This document shows, one piece after another, positions 1-7,753 of a DNA stretch of 64,000 bases. Numbering within the stretch: position 1 is the stretch's first letter; each line of letters starts with the position of its first letter. Source of the DNA: Coralliovum pocilloporae (GTDB lineage: Bacteria > Pseudomonadota > Alphaproteobacteria > Rhizobiales > Cohaesibacteraceae); the NCBI RefSeq assembly GCF_030845175.1, contig NZ_CP132542.1, positions 2,763,501 through 2,827,500 on the forward strand, given 5' to 3'. The notes below the pieces were generated by a model. It saw nothing but the letters and a program-made list of their open reading frames with translations. It searched no databases and was not told the origin of the DNA. The position numbers and the translations under genes are program-made.

Positions 1-44
1 GTCTGCTACCATTCCGCTCTGATTTGTCTCGTTCATTGCCGCTG

Positions 45-104
45 TCTCTTTGTTTTCAAGCAGATTCTTATCCGAAAACCGCACACACTTTCGGGAATAT
101 GCTC
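45..104. repeat. Rhizobial-type intergenic palindromic repeat, copy 1
   Basis: A stretch containing the cores TTATCCGAAAACCGCACACA and GAATATGCTC. It is nearly identical to 50889-50949, with only a few substitutions and a one-base shift. Both copies lie between genes and in the same orientation. The inner arms (CCGAAAAC / TTTCGG) and the outer AAGCA..TT / AATATGCT can pair, as in the palindromic elements common in Hyphomicrobiales genomes. I see no gene in 1-145. Confidence 0.75.
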
Positions 105-145
105 GCTCTTCTTACCGGATTTTCAAACAGGCGGGAACGATCTTT

Positions 146-1246
146 TCAGCCATCAACAAGCTTGCGCGCAGCCTTGGCTATCGGTCCGACCATGGACGCG
201 ACCGCTGTGGCATTGCTGCTGCTGGCCGTGCCATCACGAACGCGGCCCGCAATCCCCTGAAAGATGGCTGCCAGGCGAAACATATTATAGGCCAGATAGA
301 CGGTGAGACGACCTCTGACGGCAAATCCCGTCTTCTCTTCGTAGGTTGCGCAATAGCGTTCCGCATCGGGAATGCCAAGGGCCGCAAGGTCATCTCTCAG
401 AAGCGAACCGACACCTTGGCCGTTGCCGGAAGGGGGAAGATACCATTGCATGAGATGATAGGTGAAATCGGCAATCGGATCCCCGAGAGTTGACAGTTCC
501 CAGTCAAGAACAGCCCGGATTTCAGAACGGACCGGGTGCAGGATGAGGTTATCCAGCCGGTAATCCCCGTGAACAATCCGCCCGGGTTGACCGGAAGCCT
601 GATCCGACGGAAACGCGGATGGAAGCCAGTCAATCAGCCAGTCCATATCTGGCAGAGACACAGTCTCAGAGGCCGTGTACTGGCTTGACCAGCGTTTGAT
701 CTGTCGCGCCACATAATTCCGGGGCTTTCCGAAGTCGCCCAGCCCGACGCGGTCAGGGTCTATTGTATGAAGGCGGGCCAGCCCATCAATCATCGCTCCG
801 AAGATCGCCTGTCGTTCTTCTACTGATGCACCAGGGATATGAGGCTGCCAGATAATGCGGCCATCCACTTTCTCCATCAGATAGAAAGCGGAACCTATAA
901 TGGTGTCATCTTCGCAGAGATGAAACGCTTCCGGCACCGGATATCCGATGCTGCCCAGCGCTTTGATGATGCGGAATTCCCGTTCAACAGCATGGGCTGA
1001 TGGCAGCAAAGGCCCTGGTGGCTTGCGACGGAGAACAAAGGATTTCTCTGAATGTGCAAGCAGATAGGTCGGGTTGGACTGTCCACCTTTGAACTGCCGG
1101 ATTGTCAGGGTGTCAGGTCTGAAGACTGATGAGAATTCGGGGAGTTGGTCGGCGAGATAGGAGCATAGCCCAGTGTGATCAAGTTGCAGAGCGGGAGGGC
1201 TATCCTGTGTCCCGCTGAACGCTTCTTGCCGGTCAAACTCCGTCAT
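146..1246 (-). CDS. Phosphotransferase family protein (APH/choline-kinase fold, ACAD10-like)
   Basis: The 366-residue protein has the aminoglycoside-phosphotransferase fold. The Brenner motif is HGDYRLDN near residue 225, and the metal-binding aspartate lies in LDWELSTLGDP about 20 residues later. The spacing and the following DFTYHLMQWY match the group related to the kinase domain of human ACAD10, which often sits with acyl-CoA dehydrogenases and is thought to phosphorylate hydroxyacyl or other small hydroxyl substrates. The ATG follows a good Shine-Dalgarno (GGAAGGAGA). It lies 47 bp behind the ArsR gene on the same strand and is probably cotranscribed with it. A role in antibiotic resistance is not supported; the true substrate cannot be told from sequence. 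Confidence 0.88.
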   Translation of the reverse strand: MTEFDRQEAFSGTQDSPPALQLDHTGLCSYLADQLPEFSSVFRPDTLTIRQFKGGQSNPTYLLAHSEKSFVLRRKPPGPLLPSAHAVEREFRIIKALGSIGYPVPEAFHLCEDDTIIGSAFYLMEKVDGRIIWQPHIPGASVEERQAIFGAMIDGLARLHTIDPDRVGLGDFGKPRNYVARQIKRWSSQYTASETVSLPDMDWLIDWLPSAFPSDQASGQPGRIVHGDYRLDNLILHPVRSEIRAVLDWELSTLGDPIADFTYHLMQWYLPPSGNGQGVGSLLRDDLAALGIPDAERYCATYEEKTGFAVRGRLTVYLAYNMFRLAAIFQGIAGRVRDGTASSSNATAVASMVGPIAKAARKLVDG

Positions 1247-1293
1247 CCTGTCTCCTTCCTCCGATGAAAAGAGACACGGAATAACGGATCAGG

Positions 1294-1647
1294 TCAACTG
1301 GAAGCCGCAGCCGCTTTGCGATTGCAGAAGAGATCGTAAATGACCTTGATCATCTGCCGCGTATCATCGTTGGACAAGGAGTAGTAAATGGTCTTCCCGG
1401 CCCTGCGGGTGGACACGAGACCATCCATTCGAAGGCGGGCCAGCTGCTGGGAAACGGTAGGCTGTCTCAGATTCAGAATTGCTTCCAGATCTGTCACCGT
1501 CTTTTCGCCCTCTGCCAGTATGCAGAGGATGAGAAGGCGGCTTTCATGTGAAAGTGCTTTCAGGAAGTCGCTTGCAGACTTGGCCCGGTCAGCGAGATAA
1601 TTCAGCTCATCTGAGGCTTGATAATTCTCTAGTTGCACTAGTCCCAT
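1294..1647 (-). CDS. ArsR/SmtB-family repressor, BigR/SqrR-like persulfide sensor candidate
   Basis: A 117-residue winged-helix regulator. The recognition helix region is LRQPTVSQQLARLR (residues 60-73) and the wing is STRRAGKTIYYSL. The only two cysteines are Cys42 (in LLILCILAEGE) and Cys108 (in YDLFCNRK). These match the positions of the redox pair described for BigR (Cys42/Cys108) and SqrR (Cys41/Cys107), which form a tetrasulfide or disulfide bridge in response to reactive sulfur. The metal-binding ELCVCDL signature of ArsR/SmtB metal sensors is absent. The usual partners of such sensors (sulfide:quinone reductase, persulfide dioxygenase, rhodanese) are not in this window. The downstream gene is a phosphotransferase, so the regulated process is inferred only. 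Confidence 0.85.
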   Translation of the reverse strand: MGLVQLENYQASDELNYLADRAKSASDFLKALSHESRLLILCILAEGEKTVTDLEAILNLRQPTVSQQLARLRMDGLVSTRRAGKTIYYSLSNDDTRQMIKVIYDLFCNRKAAAASS

Positions 1648-1800
1648 AGTCGCCCGCTATTGCTCTTGATCTTCCATTGCCGGTTTCGCCCCATTTGCGG
1701 GATCTTGTGCCACTAAGGTGGGGTATACGATTATTATTTGCAATTCCTCTCAAGTAACGCTTTCGTTCACAAGTTTGAGAGACTTATTGCGAAACGCTTT

Positions 1801-1846
1801 CCAAAACAAAAAGCCACATAAGACCTGTGTCAGATCCTATGTGGCT
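1801..1846 (-). terminator. Intrinsic terminator of the response-regulator gene
   Basis: On the minus strand, 45 bp after the stop codon at 1892, AGCCACATA and TATGTGGCT form a 9-bp stem (1812-1820 with 1838-1846). The run TTTTTGTTTTGG follows. Confidence 0.85.
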
Positions 1847-1891
1847 AATGCGTTGGATTCAATTACAAACTAAAGAATTAGTACAAATTTC

Positions 1892-2626
1892 TCAGGAGTT
1901 TGTGGCGTATGCTTTGCGTTCCATGGCCAGAAGACCTTCCGGCAGATACATGGTTTCTTCCACGCCAAGCTCAAACGCGTAGATCACGGCCTGTGTACGT
2001 GTAAATACAGATAATTTCTTGAGAATCGACGCCACATGTGCCTTTGCAGTTGATGGCGCAATATCAAGAACCTTGGCGATCTGCTTGTCGACCATACCCT
2101 CACACAGGAGCATATAGGTTTTGATCTCCTGCGGGGTCAGCTTGCGCACGGCATCCAGACGGGCATGCTCTTCATCAGACAGGGTCGTCGGCTCTGACTG
2201 CTGCCAGCTTGGCCAGATGCCGCCCTCCAGAACATGGGACACCGCATTCTGCACACCATCGCGATCCGTGTTCTTGGGAATGAAGGAATGCGCACCAAGC
2301 GCAAAGCAGGTCTCGATGGTCTTGCGGGACGAATTGCCGGAAACAACGGCAAACCGCACATGGGGATAGCGTGTTTTAAGGTAGAGCAGACCAAACAACC
2401 CGCGAATATCGGGCATGCTGAGATCCATGAAGACCAGATCAACATCTGAATTGGTCTCAAGGCTTGCTGCCAGTTCGGTGAAGGAGCGGGCCTTGTTCAG
2501 CACCCGGCTTGGTGCAGCATCGCCCACCAGACCCACGAAATAATCGAGGAACATGGGATGATCGTCTGCAATAAGCAGCGGTGCCGCGTTGTGGACCTCC
2601 GCTACAGGGATAGCCAGTTGTGCCAT
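1892..2626 (-). CDS. NarL/FixJ-type response regulator (REC + LuxR HTH), orphan
   Basis: The receiver domain covers residues 15-135, with the acidic pair DD at 21-22, the phospho-acceptor Asp68 in LVFMDLSMPD, and Lys in SFIPKNTD. A LuxR/GerE helix-turn-helix follows at about 178-235 (LTPQEIKTYMLLCEGMVDKQ). I place the start at 2626 because TGGAGGAGA stands just ahead of this ATG. A longer frame reaching 2770 would add 48 residues without family similarity. No kinase adjoins it. A NarX-like kinase without a regulator lies at 33484-34746, but pairing the two is speculation. The gene ends in its own terminator and stands divergent from the 3-hydroxyacyl-CoA dehydrogenase gene. Confidence 0.9.
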   Translation of the reverse strand: MAQLAIPVAEVHNAAPLLIADDHPMFLDYFVGLVGDAAPSRVLNKARSFTELAASLETNSDVDLVFMDLSMPDIRGLFGLLYLKTRYPHVRFAVVSGNSSRKTIETCFALGAHSFIPKNTDRDGVQNAVSHVLEGGIWPSWQQSEPTTLSDEEHARLDAVRKLTPQEIKTYMLLCEGMVDKQIAKVLDIAPSTAKAHVASILKKLSVFTRTQAVIYAFELGVEETMYLPEGLLAMERKAYATNS

Positions 2627-2806
2627 AATGCTCTCCTCCACGGTATTAGCCGAATGGAAACGATAACAGGACATTTCGCACTGCACAATAGTTCGCCGGA
2701 TTTTTTTGTTGCAGCACGGTATAGGACCTAGGTCGATAGAGGGGTGGACAGTATCCCTCGAAAGGCTCAAGATAGAATTTGAGATTTCCGAAACGGGGAT
2801 AGAGAA

Positions 2807-3898
2807 TTGATAAGTATAGCGATTATTGGTGCTGGAACGATGGGATCGGGAATTTCTATCGGTGCTGCATCATCGGGAAATCAAATCTATCTTATTGATG
2901 AATCTGATGCTGCACTCGACACCGCATTGCGGAAAGCGGATACGGTTCTCGCCCGTTGGGTCGAGAAGGAACGCCTTTCTGAAGAGGATGCGAAAGCTGC
3001 GCGCGCCAGGATGAAAACAGGGGTTCTGGAGGAGGTCATTCCGCGGGTCGACCTGGTGATTGAGGCCGTTTTTGAGGACCTGACACTGAAGCAGACTCTC
3101 TTGCGGCGGATTGATCCTCTGCTGAAATCCAGTGCGATTGTTGCCACCAACACATCCTGTCTGAAAGTGGCGGATCTGGCCGGAAGTCTTTCCCGACCGG
3201 AGCGTTTTCTGGGGCTGCACTATTTCAGCCCGGCGGAGGTCAACCCGCTCTGTGAACTGGTACGAGGCCCACAGACGTTGGATGAGGTGGCTGAGACAGC
3301 TCTGGCTTTCCTCAAAAGCACCGGAAAACAGCCACTTCAATGCAGGGATTCAAGCGGTTTTGCGGTCAATCGCTTCTTCTGTCCCTATACCAACGAGGCG
3401 GCCCGTCTGGTTGACGAGGAATTGGCAGAGCCTGCTGAGGTGGACCGGGTCTGCCGTGATGTGTTCGGTGCTGCGGCCGGGCCATTTTTGGTGATGAACA
3501 TCATCAAGCCGCGCATCAACCTCAACGCTATCCGTAATCTGTCGACGCTTGGGCGGTTCTACGAACCGGCGGACGGTATGATCCGGACAGGTGATGCGGA
3601 CCAGTTCTGGACCATTGAAGAGGGGGATGACACACCGGGTCCCAATGATGCAGCGATTGCTGATCGCATGGTCGGCGCAACATGTCTGGCCGTGCTGCAA
3701 TTGCTCGATGAGGGTGTCGCCTCACCACAGGATATCGATATGGGTGCGTCCATGGCACTCAAGTTCGGCATACCACCCTGCACCCTGATGGACAATTGGG
3801 GACAGGACAGGATCCGTGCCGCTGTCGAGCCGATCTGCAAGGCCTATGACCTGCCAGTGCCGGACACACTTGAGAGAGTTGGCAGACTTTTCACATAA
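2807..3898 (+). CDS. 3-hydroxyacyl-CoA dehydrogenase (3-hydroxybutyryl-CoA dehydrogenase-like)
   Basis: NAD-dependent oxidation of 3-hydroxyacyl-CoA in fatty-acid or related acyl-CoA breakdown. The N-terminal Rossmann fold opens with IGAGTMGSG. The catalytic histidine is in GLHYFSPAEVNPLCELV (around residue 145), and the C-terminal 3HCDH domain begins at SGFAVNRFFCPY, with a second copy-like stretch near GASMALKFGIPPCTLMDNWG. At 363 residues it is longer than the 280-320 of the classic enzyme but lacks the hydratase half of FadB. The start is a TTG behind GGGGATAGAG. The last codons and the stop overlap a dispersed repeat (3877-3914), so the C-terminal tail may have been supplied by that element. 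Confidence 0.88.
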   Translation: MISIAIIGAGTMGSGISIGAASSGNQIYLIDESDAALDTALRKADTVLARWVEKERLSEEDAKAARARMKTGVLEEVIPRVDLVIEAVFEDLTLKQTLLRRIDPLLKSSAIVATNTSCLKVADLAGSLSRPERFLGLHYFSPAEVNPLCELVRGPQTLDEVAETALAFLKSTGKQPLQCRDSSGFAVNRFFCPYTNEAARLVDEELAEPAEVDRVCRDVFGAAAGPFLVMNIIKPRINLNAIRNLSTLGRFYEPADGMIRTGDADQFWTIEEGDDTPGPNDAAIADRMVGATCLAVLQLLDEGVASPQDIDMGASMALKFGIPPCTLMDNWGQDRIRAAVEPICKAYDLPVPDTLERVGRLFT

Positions 3899-3914
3899 AA
3901 ATTCGCGCAGAAAC
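3877..3914 (-). repeat. Dispersed repeat overlapping the 3' end of the 3-hydroxyacyl-CoA dehydrogenase gene
   Basis: Read on the minus strand this begins GTTTCTGCGCGAATTTTTAT and matches 24349-24386 on the plus strand (GTTTCTGCGCGAGCTTTTAT...) at roughly 32 of 38 positions. It spans the last six codons and the TAA stop of the upstream gene. Confidence 0.6.
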
Positions 3915-3956
3915 GAGCTCTTAGGGTCTCTTCTGATTGAAGGTCTGAGCCCTGGT

Positions 3957-4775
3957 TTATCCGTTGGCCTTCCGCCCAATAATCAGATGGCCGGGGATTG
4001 GCTCTCCCTCATCGTCACGCACGGTGATATCGCGGACAGCGAGGACAGAGAGCGCATTGCGTTTCATCAGGCTTTGGACATAGCTCAGACGATGGGCAAA
4101 CCGGTGCTGTGGGGTGACCATGTAGTCAGCCCCGCCAAAGTCGGCATCCGGCAGGGTTTCGGTCGAGAAGGCCAGAACGCCGCCGTGATCAAGCCGGAGG
4201 GAGACATAGCGGAAGAACTCTTCCAGCTTGCCGATATAGGGCAGAACATCGGTTGCTGTGATCAGGTCCCAGTTTTCATCTTCCGCTTCCCGGATGAACT
4301 GCACAGCCTCGCCAGCGTAGAGATCGTCATAGACCTCCCGATCCCAGGCCTCGTTCAGCATGCCCTCGGACAGGTCAACGCCGGTTGAATGGTCAACCAT
4401 GTCGTCCAGGGTCTCACCGCTGAGCCCGGTGCCACAGCCAAGGTCAAGCAGACGTTCAAACGTGCCGTCCGCATGGTCCGGCAGCATCTGGCGCACCATC
4501 ATTGGCACGGCGTAACCGAGCTGTCCCACAAGAATGGCGTCAAACACTTCTGCATGCTGGTCGAAAAGGGTGGTGACATAGGCGTCCGATGCCTTTTCCG
4601 GCACCTCTCCACGGCGCATGGCCGCCAGTCGGACGGCTGCACCGCCATGGTCTTCCGGGTCGAGCAGCAAGACATCTTCATAAGCTTCCGCAGCCGCGTC
4701 GAAATTGCCGGACTTCTCCAGCTCCAGCGCCTTGTTATAAGCCTCTGCCAGCGCTTCATCTTCGATCTTTGCCAT
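3957..4775 (-). CDS. SAM-dependent methyltransferase with N-terminal TPR-like helices
   Basis: A 272-residue protein. Residues 1-50 form a TPR-like helix pair (ALELEKSGNFDAAAEAYEDVLLLDPEDH). A class I methyltransferase domain follows with motif I LLDLGCGTGLSGE near residue 110, motif II TGVDLSEGML, and the motif IV region WDLITATDVLPYIG. It resembles the TPR-linked methyltransferases of alphaproteobacteria annotated with NodS/NDUFAF5-like folds; the substrate is unknown. The gene is convergent with the 3-hydroxyacyl-CoA dehydrogenase gene (58 bp apart) and shows no operon partner. Confidence 0.85.
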   Translation of the reverse strand: MAKIEDEALAEAYNKALELEKSGNFDAAAEAYEDVLLLDPEDHGGAAVRLAAMRRGEVPEKASDAYVTTLFDQHAEVFDAILVGQLGYAVPMMVRQMLPDHADGTFERLLDLGCGTGLSGETLDDMVDHSTGVDLSEGMLNEAWDREVYDDLYAGEAVQFIREAEDENWDLITATDVLPYIGKLEEFFRYVSLRLDHGGVLAFSTETLPDADFGGADYMVTPQHRFAHRLSYVQSLMKRNALSVLAVRDITVRDDEGEPIPGHLIIGRKANG

Positions 4776-4846
4776 AATCCGACCCGTACTGTTATCCCGT
4801 TCAGACAGCGATACCCGGCAGGCGGCAGGGAGGCAATGGTTTTCTA

Positions 4847-4871
4847 AGGGTCAACAACGCGTTTTGACCCT
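4847..4871 (-). terminator. Hairpin downstream of the LysR gene
   Basis: AGGGTCAA and TTGACCCT form an 8-bp stem with a 9-base loop, seven bases after the LysR stop. There is no clear T-tract, so its function as a terminator is uncertain. Confidence 0.4.
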
Positions 4872-4877
4872 GGAAGG

Positions 4878-5786
4878 TTATGATGCAGAATGGTCGTTGG
4901 CCGACAGGATCCAGTCCCGGAACAATCGCACTTCAGGGGTGATGGCGCCGGGGTCGGTCGGCATCATCAGATAGTGCGACAGGTCATTGGGCAGGTTTGC
5001 ATCAACCGGCTGGATGAGGCGACCTTCAGCAATGGCCCGCTCGGCGAAGCAGGGGAGCACCATGATAAGTCCGCCGCCGCTGGCGGCCACTTCAATACCG
5101 GTAACGGAATTGTCCACCTTGATGGCCTGTTCGGACGGGCCTTGCGGCAGATCGTGCCGCCGTTTGAACGCCGGCCAGACCTCTTCGCAGCCAAGAATAT
5201 CGATAAAGGGCAGGCGAACCAGATCAGCCACGGTTTCGATCCCGTGCTGTTTTGCCAGGGCCGGAGCGCAGACCGGGATAACAGGCTGGTTCAGTACGAT
5301 TTCCGTATCAGTCCGTGACCAGCGACCGTCGCCATAGTGCACTTCCACATCAACATCGTCATGAAAGCCGGAATCAGCCCAGAGCGTGGAGGTGAGGCGC
5401 AAGTCGATTTCCGGATGCTCTGCCTTGAACCGGGGCAGACGCGGGGCCAGCCAGAAAACGGCAAACGAGGCGGAGCAGCGGACGGTCAGGGCCTTCTCAC
5501 GCTTCGGTGTGAACAGGCCCGTCGTAGCAGTGGACAGTTCCCCAAAGGCCTTGCGCACAGAAGGCAGATAGGCCTTGCCCATATCGGTCAGCTTGATGGA
5601 GCGGGGCAGGCGGTCAAACAGGGCATAGCCAAGGGTCTTTTCCAGAGAACGGACCTGATAGCTGATCGCCGTCTGGGTCAGGCCCAGCTCGTCAGCGGCA
5701 GCGGTGAAACTCAGGTGTCGGGCTGCGGCTTCAAACGCCCTGAGCCAGTTGAGAGGGGGAAGTTGATAGGTCACGTCGTGCCTCAA
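4878..5786 (-). CDS. LysR-family regulator, GcvA-like
   Basis: A 302-residue LysR protein. It opens with the GcvA-type signature LPPLNWLRAFEAAARHLSFTAAADELGLTQTAISYQVRSLE, split here by residues (helix-turn-helix about 20-60). A type 2 periplasmic-binding-fold effector domain follows from about residue 95. It is divergent from the aldehyde dehydrogenase gene at 5869 with an 82-bp spacer, which is the usual layout for a LysR protein controlling its neighbour. The effector cannot be deduced. An in-frame earlier Met exists only in this frame, and MRHDVTYQLPPLNW is a normal family start. Confidence 0.92.
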   Translation of the reverse strand: MRHDVTYQLPPLNWLRAFEAAARHLSFTAAADELGLTQTAISYQVRSLEKTLGYALFDRLPRSIKLTDMGKAYLPSVRKAFGELSTATTGLFTPKREKALTVRCSASFAVFWLAPRLPRFKAEHPEIDLRLTSTLWADSGFHDDVDVEVHYGDGRWSRTDTEIVLNQPVIPVCAPALAKQHGIETVADLVRLPFIDILGCEEVWPAFKRRHDLPQGPSEQAIKVDNSVTGIEVAASGGGLIMVLPCFAERAIAEGRLIQPVDANLPNDLSHYLMMPTDPGAITPEVRLFRDWILSANDHSAS

Positions 5787-5868
5787 AAAATTTGTGCCTA
5801 TGAACCCTAATCCTTCATTTGATTTGCTGCTAGCGGTTTGTCATAAGCATTTGACTTTATCCTGAATC

Positions 5869-7383
5869 ATGCGGAATCCCCCAATGAGCGCATCTCTTTC
5901 CCAACTGATCGAAGAAGCCCGCAGCACCGGAACTCTGTCCGGCCTGCCCAAGTCCAATTTCATCGACGGCCAGTGGGTCGATGCGGAATCCGGCGCGCGG
6001 ATGGAGACCTATGATCCGGGTACAGGCAAGGCCTACGCGGACTTCGCTGCCAGTGGGGCTGCGGAAGTGGACAGGGCAATTGCAGCCGCTGAGCGGGAGC
6101 AATATGGCCGCTGGCGTGATGTCACGCCGCAGGAGCGCGGGGCTATTCTGCGCCGGGCCGCACAGCTGGTTGAAGAGAATGCCGAGCGTCTGGCTGTTGT
6201 TGAAACGCTCGATTCCGGCAAGAGCATCGGCGAAGCCCAGGGCGATGTGGCCGGTACGGCGCGTGTTATCAATTATTATGCCGGTCTTGCGGACAAAATT
6301 CACGGCGAGACCATCAATTCCCGACGCTCCCACCTGACCTATACATTGCGCGAGCCGCTGGGCGTTACAGCGCATATCATCCCGTGGAACTATCCGACCT
6401 CTACCCTGGCACGCGGCATTGCCCCAGCTCTGGCCGCTGGCTGTACGGTGGTGGCAAAACCGGCGGAAACCACGCCGCTCACCGCCCTGATGCTGGCTGA
6501 CCTGTTCCAGAAGGCCGGTCTGCCTGATGGTGTGCTGAATGTGGTCACCGGCACCGGCTCTGAAGCGGGTGCTCCGCTTGTGGAAGACAAGCGCATCCGC
6601 CACATCACGTTCACGGGCTCGGTCCGCACCGGCGTTCAGGTGGGGCAGGTTGCCATGCGCAATGTGGCCAGCACCATTCTGGAACTGGGCGGCAAGTCAC
6701 CGTTCATCGCGCTGGCTGATTGCGACATGGACCGGGCCGTGGATGATGCGGTCTGGGCCATCTATTCCAATGCGGGCCAGATTTGCTCTGCGGGCTCCCG
6801 TCTGGTGATCGACAGGGCCATTCATGAGGAATTCGTAGCGCGCGTGGTCGAGAAGGCCAGAGGCATTACCGTTGGTCATGGCCTCGGTGGCGCTGATGTT
6901 GGTGCGATCAACAACCCGATGCAGCTTGAGAAAGTCCACGGCTTTGTTGAACGAGCCCGCGAGCGTGGCCGCACGGTTCTGTGTGGCGGAGAGACAGCTA
7001 CGGATGCCGAGAATGGTGGCGGCTGGTTCTACCGCCCGACCCTGATCGATAATGTGCCGTCTGATGATGAAGTGATCCAGGACGAGATTTTCGGCCCGGT
7101 TCTCTCCGTTCAGGTGGTCGATGGCATTGAAGAGGCGATTACGGCTGCCAACTGCACCGATTTCGGCCTCATGTCCTGCGTCTATACCCAGGATGTCTCA
7201 AAAGCTCTGCGGGTGGCCCGTGATCTGGATACAGGCCAGGTCTCGGTCAATGATTACTGGGCCAACGGCTGGGATGTTCCCTTCGGCGGCACCAAACTCT
7301 CCGGCATCGGCCGGGAAAAAGGCACCGAGGGCCTCGAAGGCTATCTGCAAACCAAAGGCGTTTCCATCCGTATTGACGGGTAA
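5869..7383 (+). CDS. NAD(P)-dependent aldehyde dehydrogenase (betaine-aldehyde-dehydrogenase-like)
   Basis: A 504-residue ALDH-superfamily enzyme that oxidises an aldehyde to the acid. The oxyanion Asn is in IIPWNYPTS, the cofactor-binding KPAETTP is near 205, the general base Glu is in LELGGKSPFI near 270, and the nucleophile Cys is in NAGQICSAGSRL near 305. EIFGPVLSV follows near 405. Similarity of layout suggests the betaine/aminoaldehyde branch, but the substrate is not settled. Two starts are possible, 5869 and the ATG at 5884 (MSASLSQ); neither has a strong Shine-Dalgarno. The divergent LysR gene is its likely regulator. Confidence 0.92.
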   Translation: MRNPPMSASLSQLIEEARSTGTLSGLPKSNFIDGQWVDAESGARMETYDPGTGKAYADFAASGAAEVDRAIAAAEREQYGRWRDVTPQERGAILRRAAQLVEENAERLAVVETLDSGKSIGEAQGDVAGTARVINYYAGLADKIHGETINSRRSHLTYTLREPLGVTAHIIPWNYPTSTLARGIAPALAAGCTVVAKPAETTPLTALMLADLFQKAGLPDGVLNVVTGTGSEAGAPLVEDKRIRHITFTGSVRTGVQVGQVAMRNVASTILELGGKSPFIALADCDMDRAVDDAVWAIYSNAGQICSAGSRLVIDRAIHEEFVARVVEKARGITVGHGLGGADVGAINNPMQLEKVHGFVERARERGRTVLCGGETATDAENGGGWFYRPTLIDNVPSDDEVIQDEIFGPVLSVQVVDGIEEAITAANCTDFGLMSCVYTQDVSKALRVARDLDTGQVSVNDYWANGWDVPFGGTKLSGIGREKGTEGLEGYLQTKGVSIRIDG

Positions 7384-7435
7384 GATAAGGCGCATATCTG
7401 CGGATTGCCTTTAGGCGCTGAACACGTTCGATGGT

Positions 7436-7457
7436 ATCCCGGCCTGCGAGCCGGGAT
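7436..7457. repeat. REP-like palindrome
   Basis: ATCCCGGC and GCCGGGAT pair over 8 bp around the loop CTGCGA, directly followed by CCAGTC. This has the general form of the GGATCCCGG... palindromes frequent in alphaproteobacteria. It may also end transcription of the aldehyde dehydrogenase gene 53 bp upstream. Confidence 0.6.
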
Positions 7458-7512
7458 CCAGTCAGAACGCCCCAAACAGCTGCCCGAATTGCGGCTTGGA
7501 CTCGTGTATTCC
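7455..7512. repeat. Left copy of the duplicated 3' end of the racemase-family gene (island boundary)
   Basis: This 58-bp stretch matches 9850-9907 with four mismatches and in the same orientation. The right copy is the true 3' end of the Asp/Glu racemase-like gene (stop at 9857-9859), so the left copy is a displaced gene end. The two copies bracket the reverse-transcriptase island like attachment sites or a recombination scar. Confidence 0.85.
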
Positions 7513-7518
7513 TATTAC

Positions 7519-7651
7519 GCAATTACGGTGGCAGCTTACTATTTGTAAATGGTGCATTTTACTGGCTATTGTGGCTACCTCGCAGAGGTGCTGTATTTGA
7601 CAGGACGACACGGTATGAGAGGCAGAATTAAGTAAACTGTCATCGTAATCC
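7519..7651. mobile_element. MITE-like element, left copy
   Basis: About 133 bp with terminal inverted repeats: GCAATTACGGTGGCAGCTTACT at the left and, reversed, GATTACGATGACAGTTTACT at the right (7631-7650). The interior (ATGGTGCATTTTACTGGCTA...) is shared with 9637-9780. It contains a 28-codon frame but no recognisable transposase. The remaining spacer up to 7753 holds further GTAATTCCG/GTAACTCCG repeats and nothing else I recognise. Confidence 0.7.
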
Positions 7652-7753
7652 GTAATTCCGCGTAACTCCGTAATTTGTTGTTACAAAGAGCCTGAGCGCG
7701 AATTCTTGACTAGATTGGCAAATGGCATCAGCTTCTTACTTTCATAGCTTCTA

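Noticed and set aside
146-1246. Aminoglycoside resistance gene
   Set aside because: The fold matches, but the motifs and length fit the ACAD10-like phosphotransferases rather than any resistance enzyme.
5857-6603. A 248-residue minus-strand frame
   Set aside because: It is a shadow of the aldehyde dehydrogenase gene, which has complete catalytic motifs on the plus strand.
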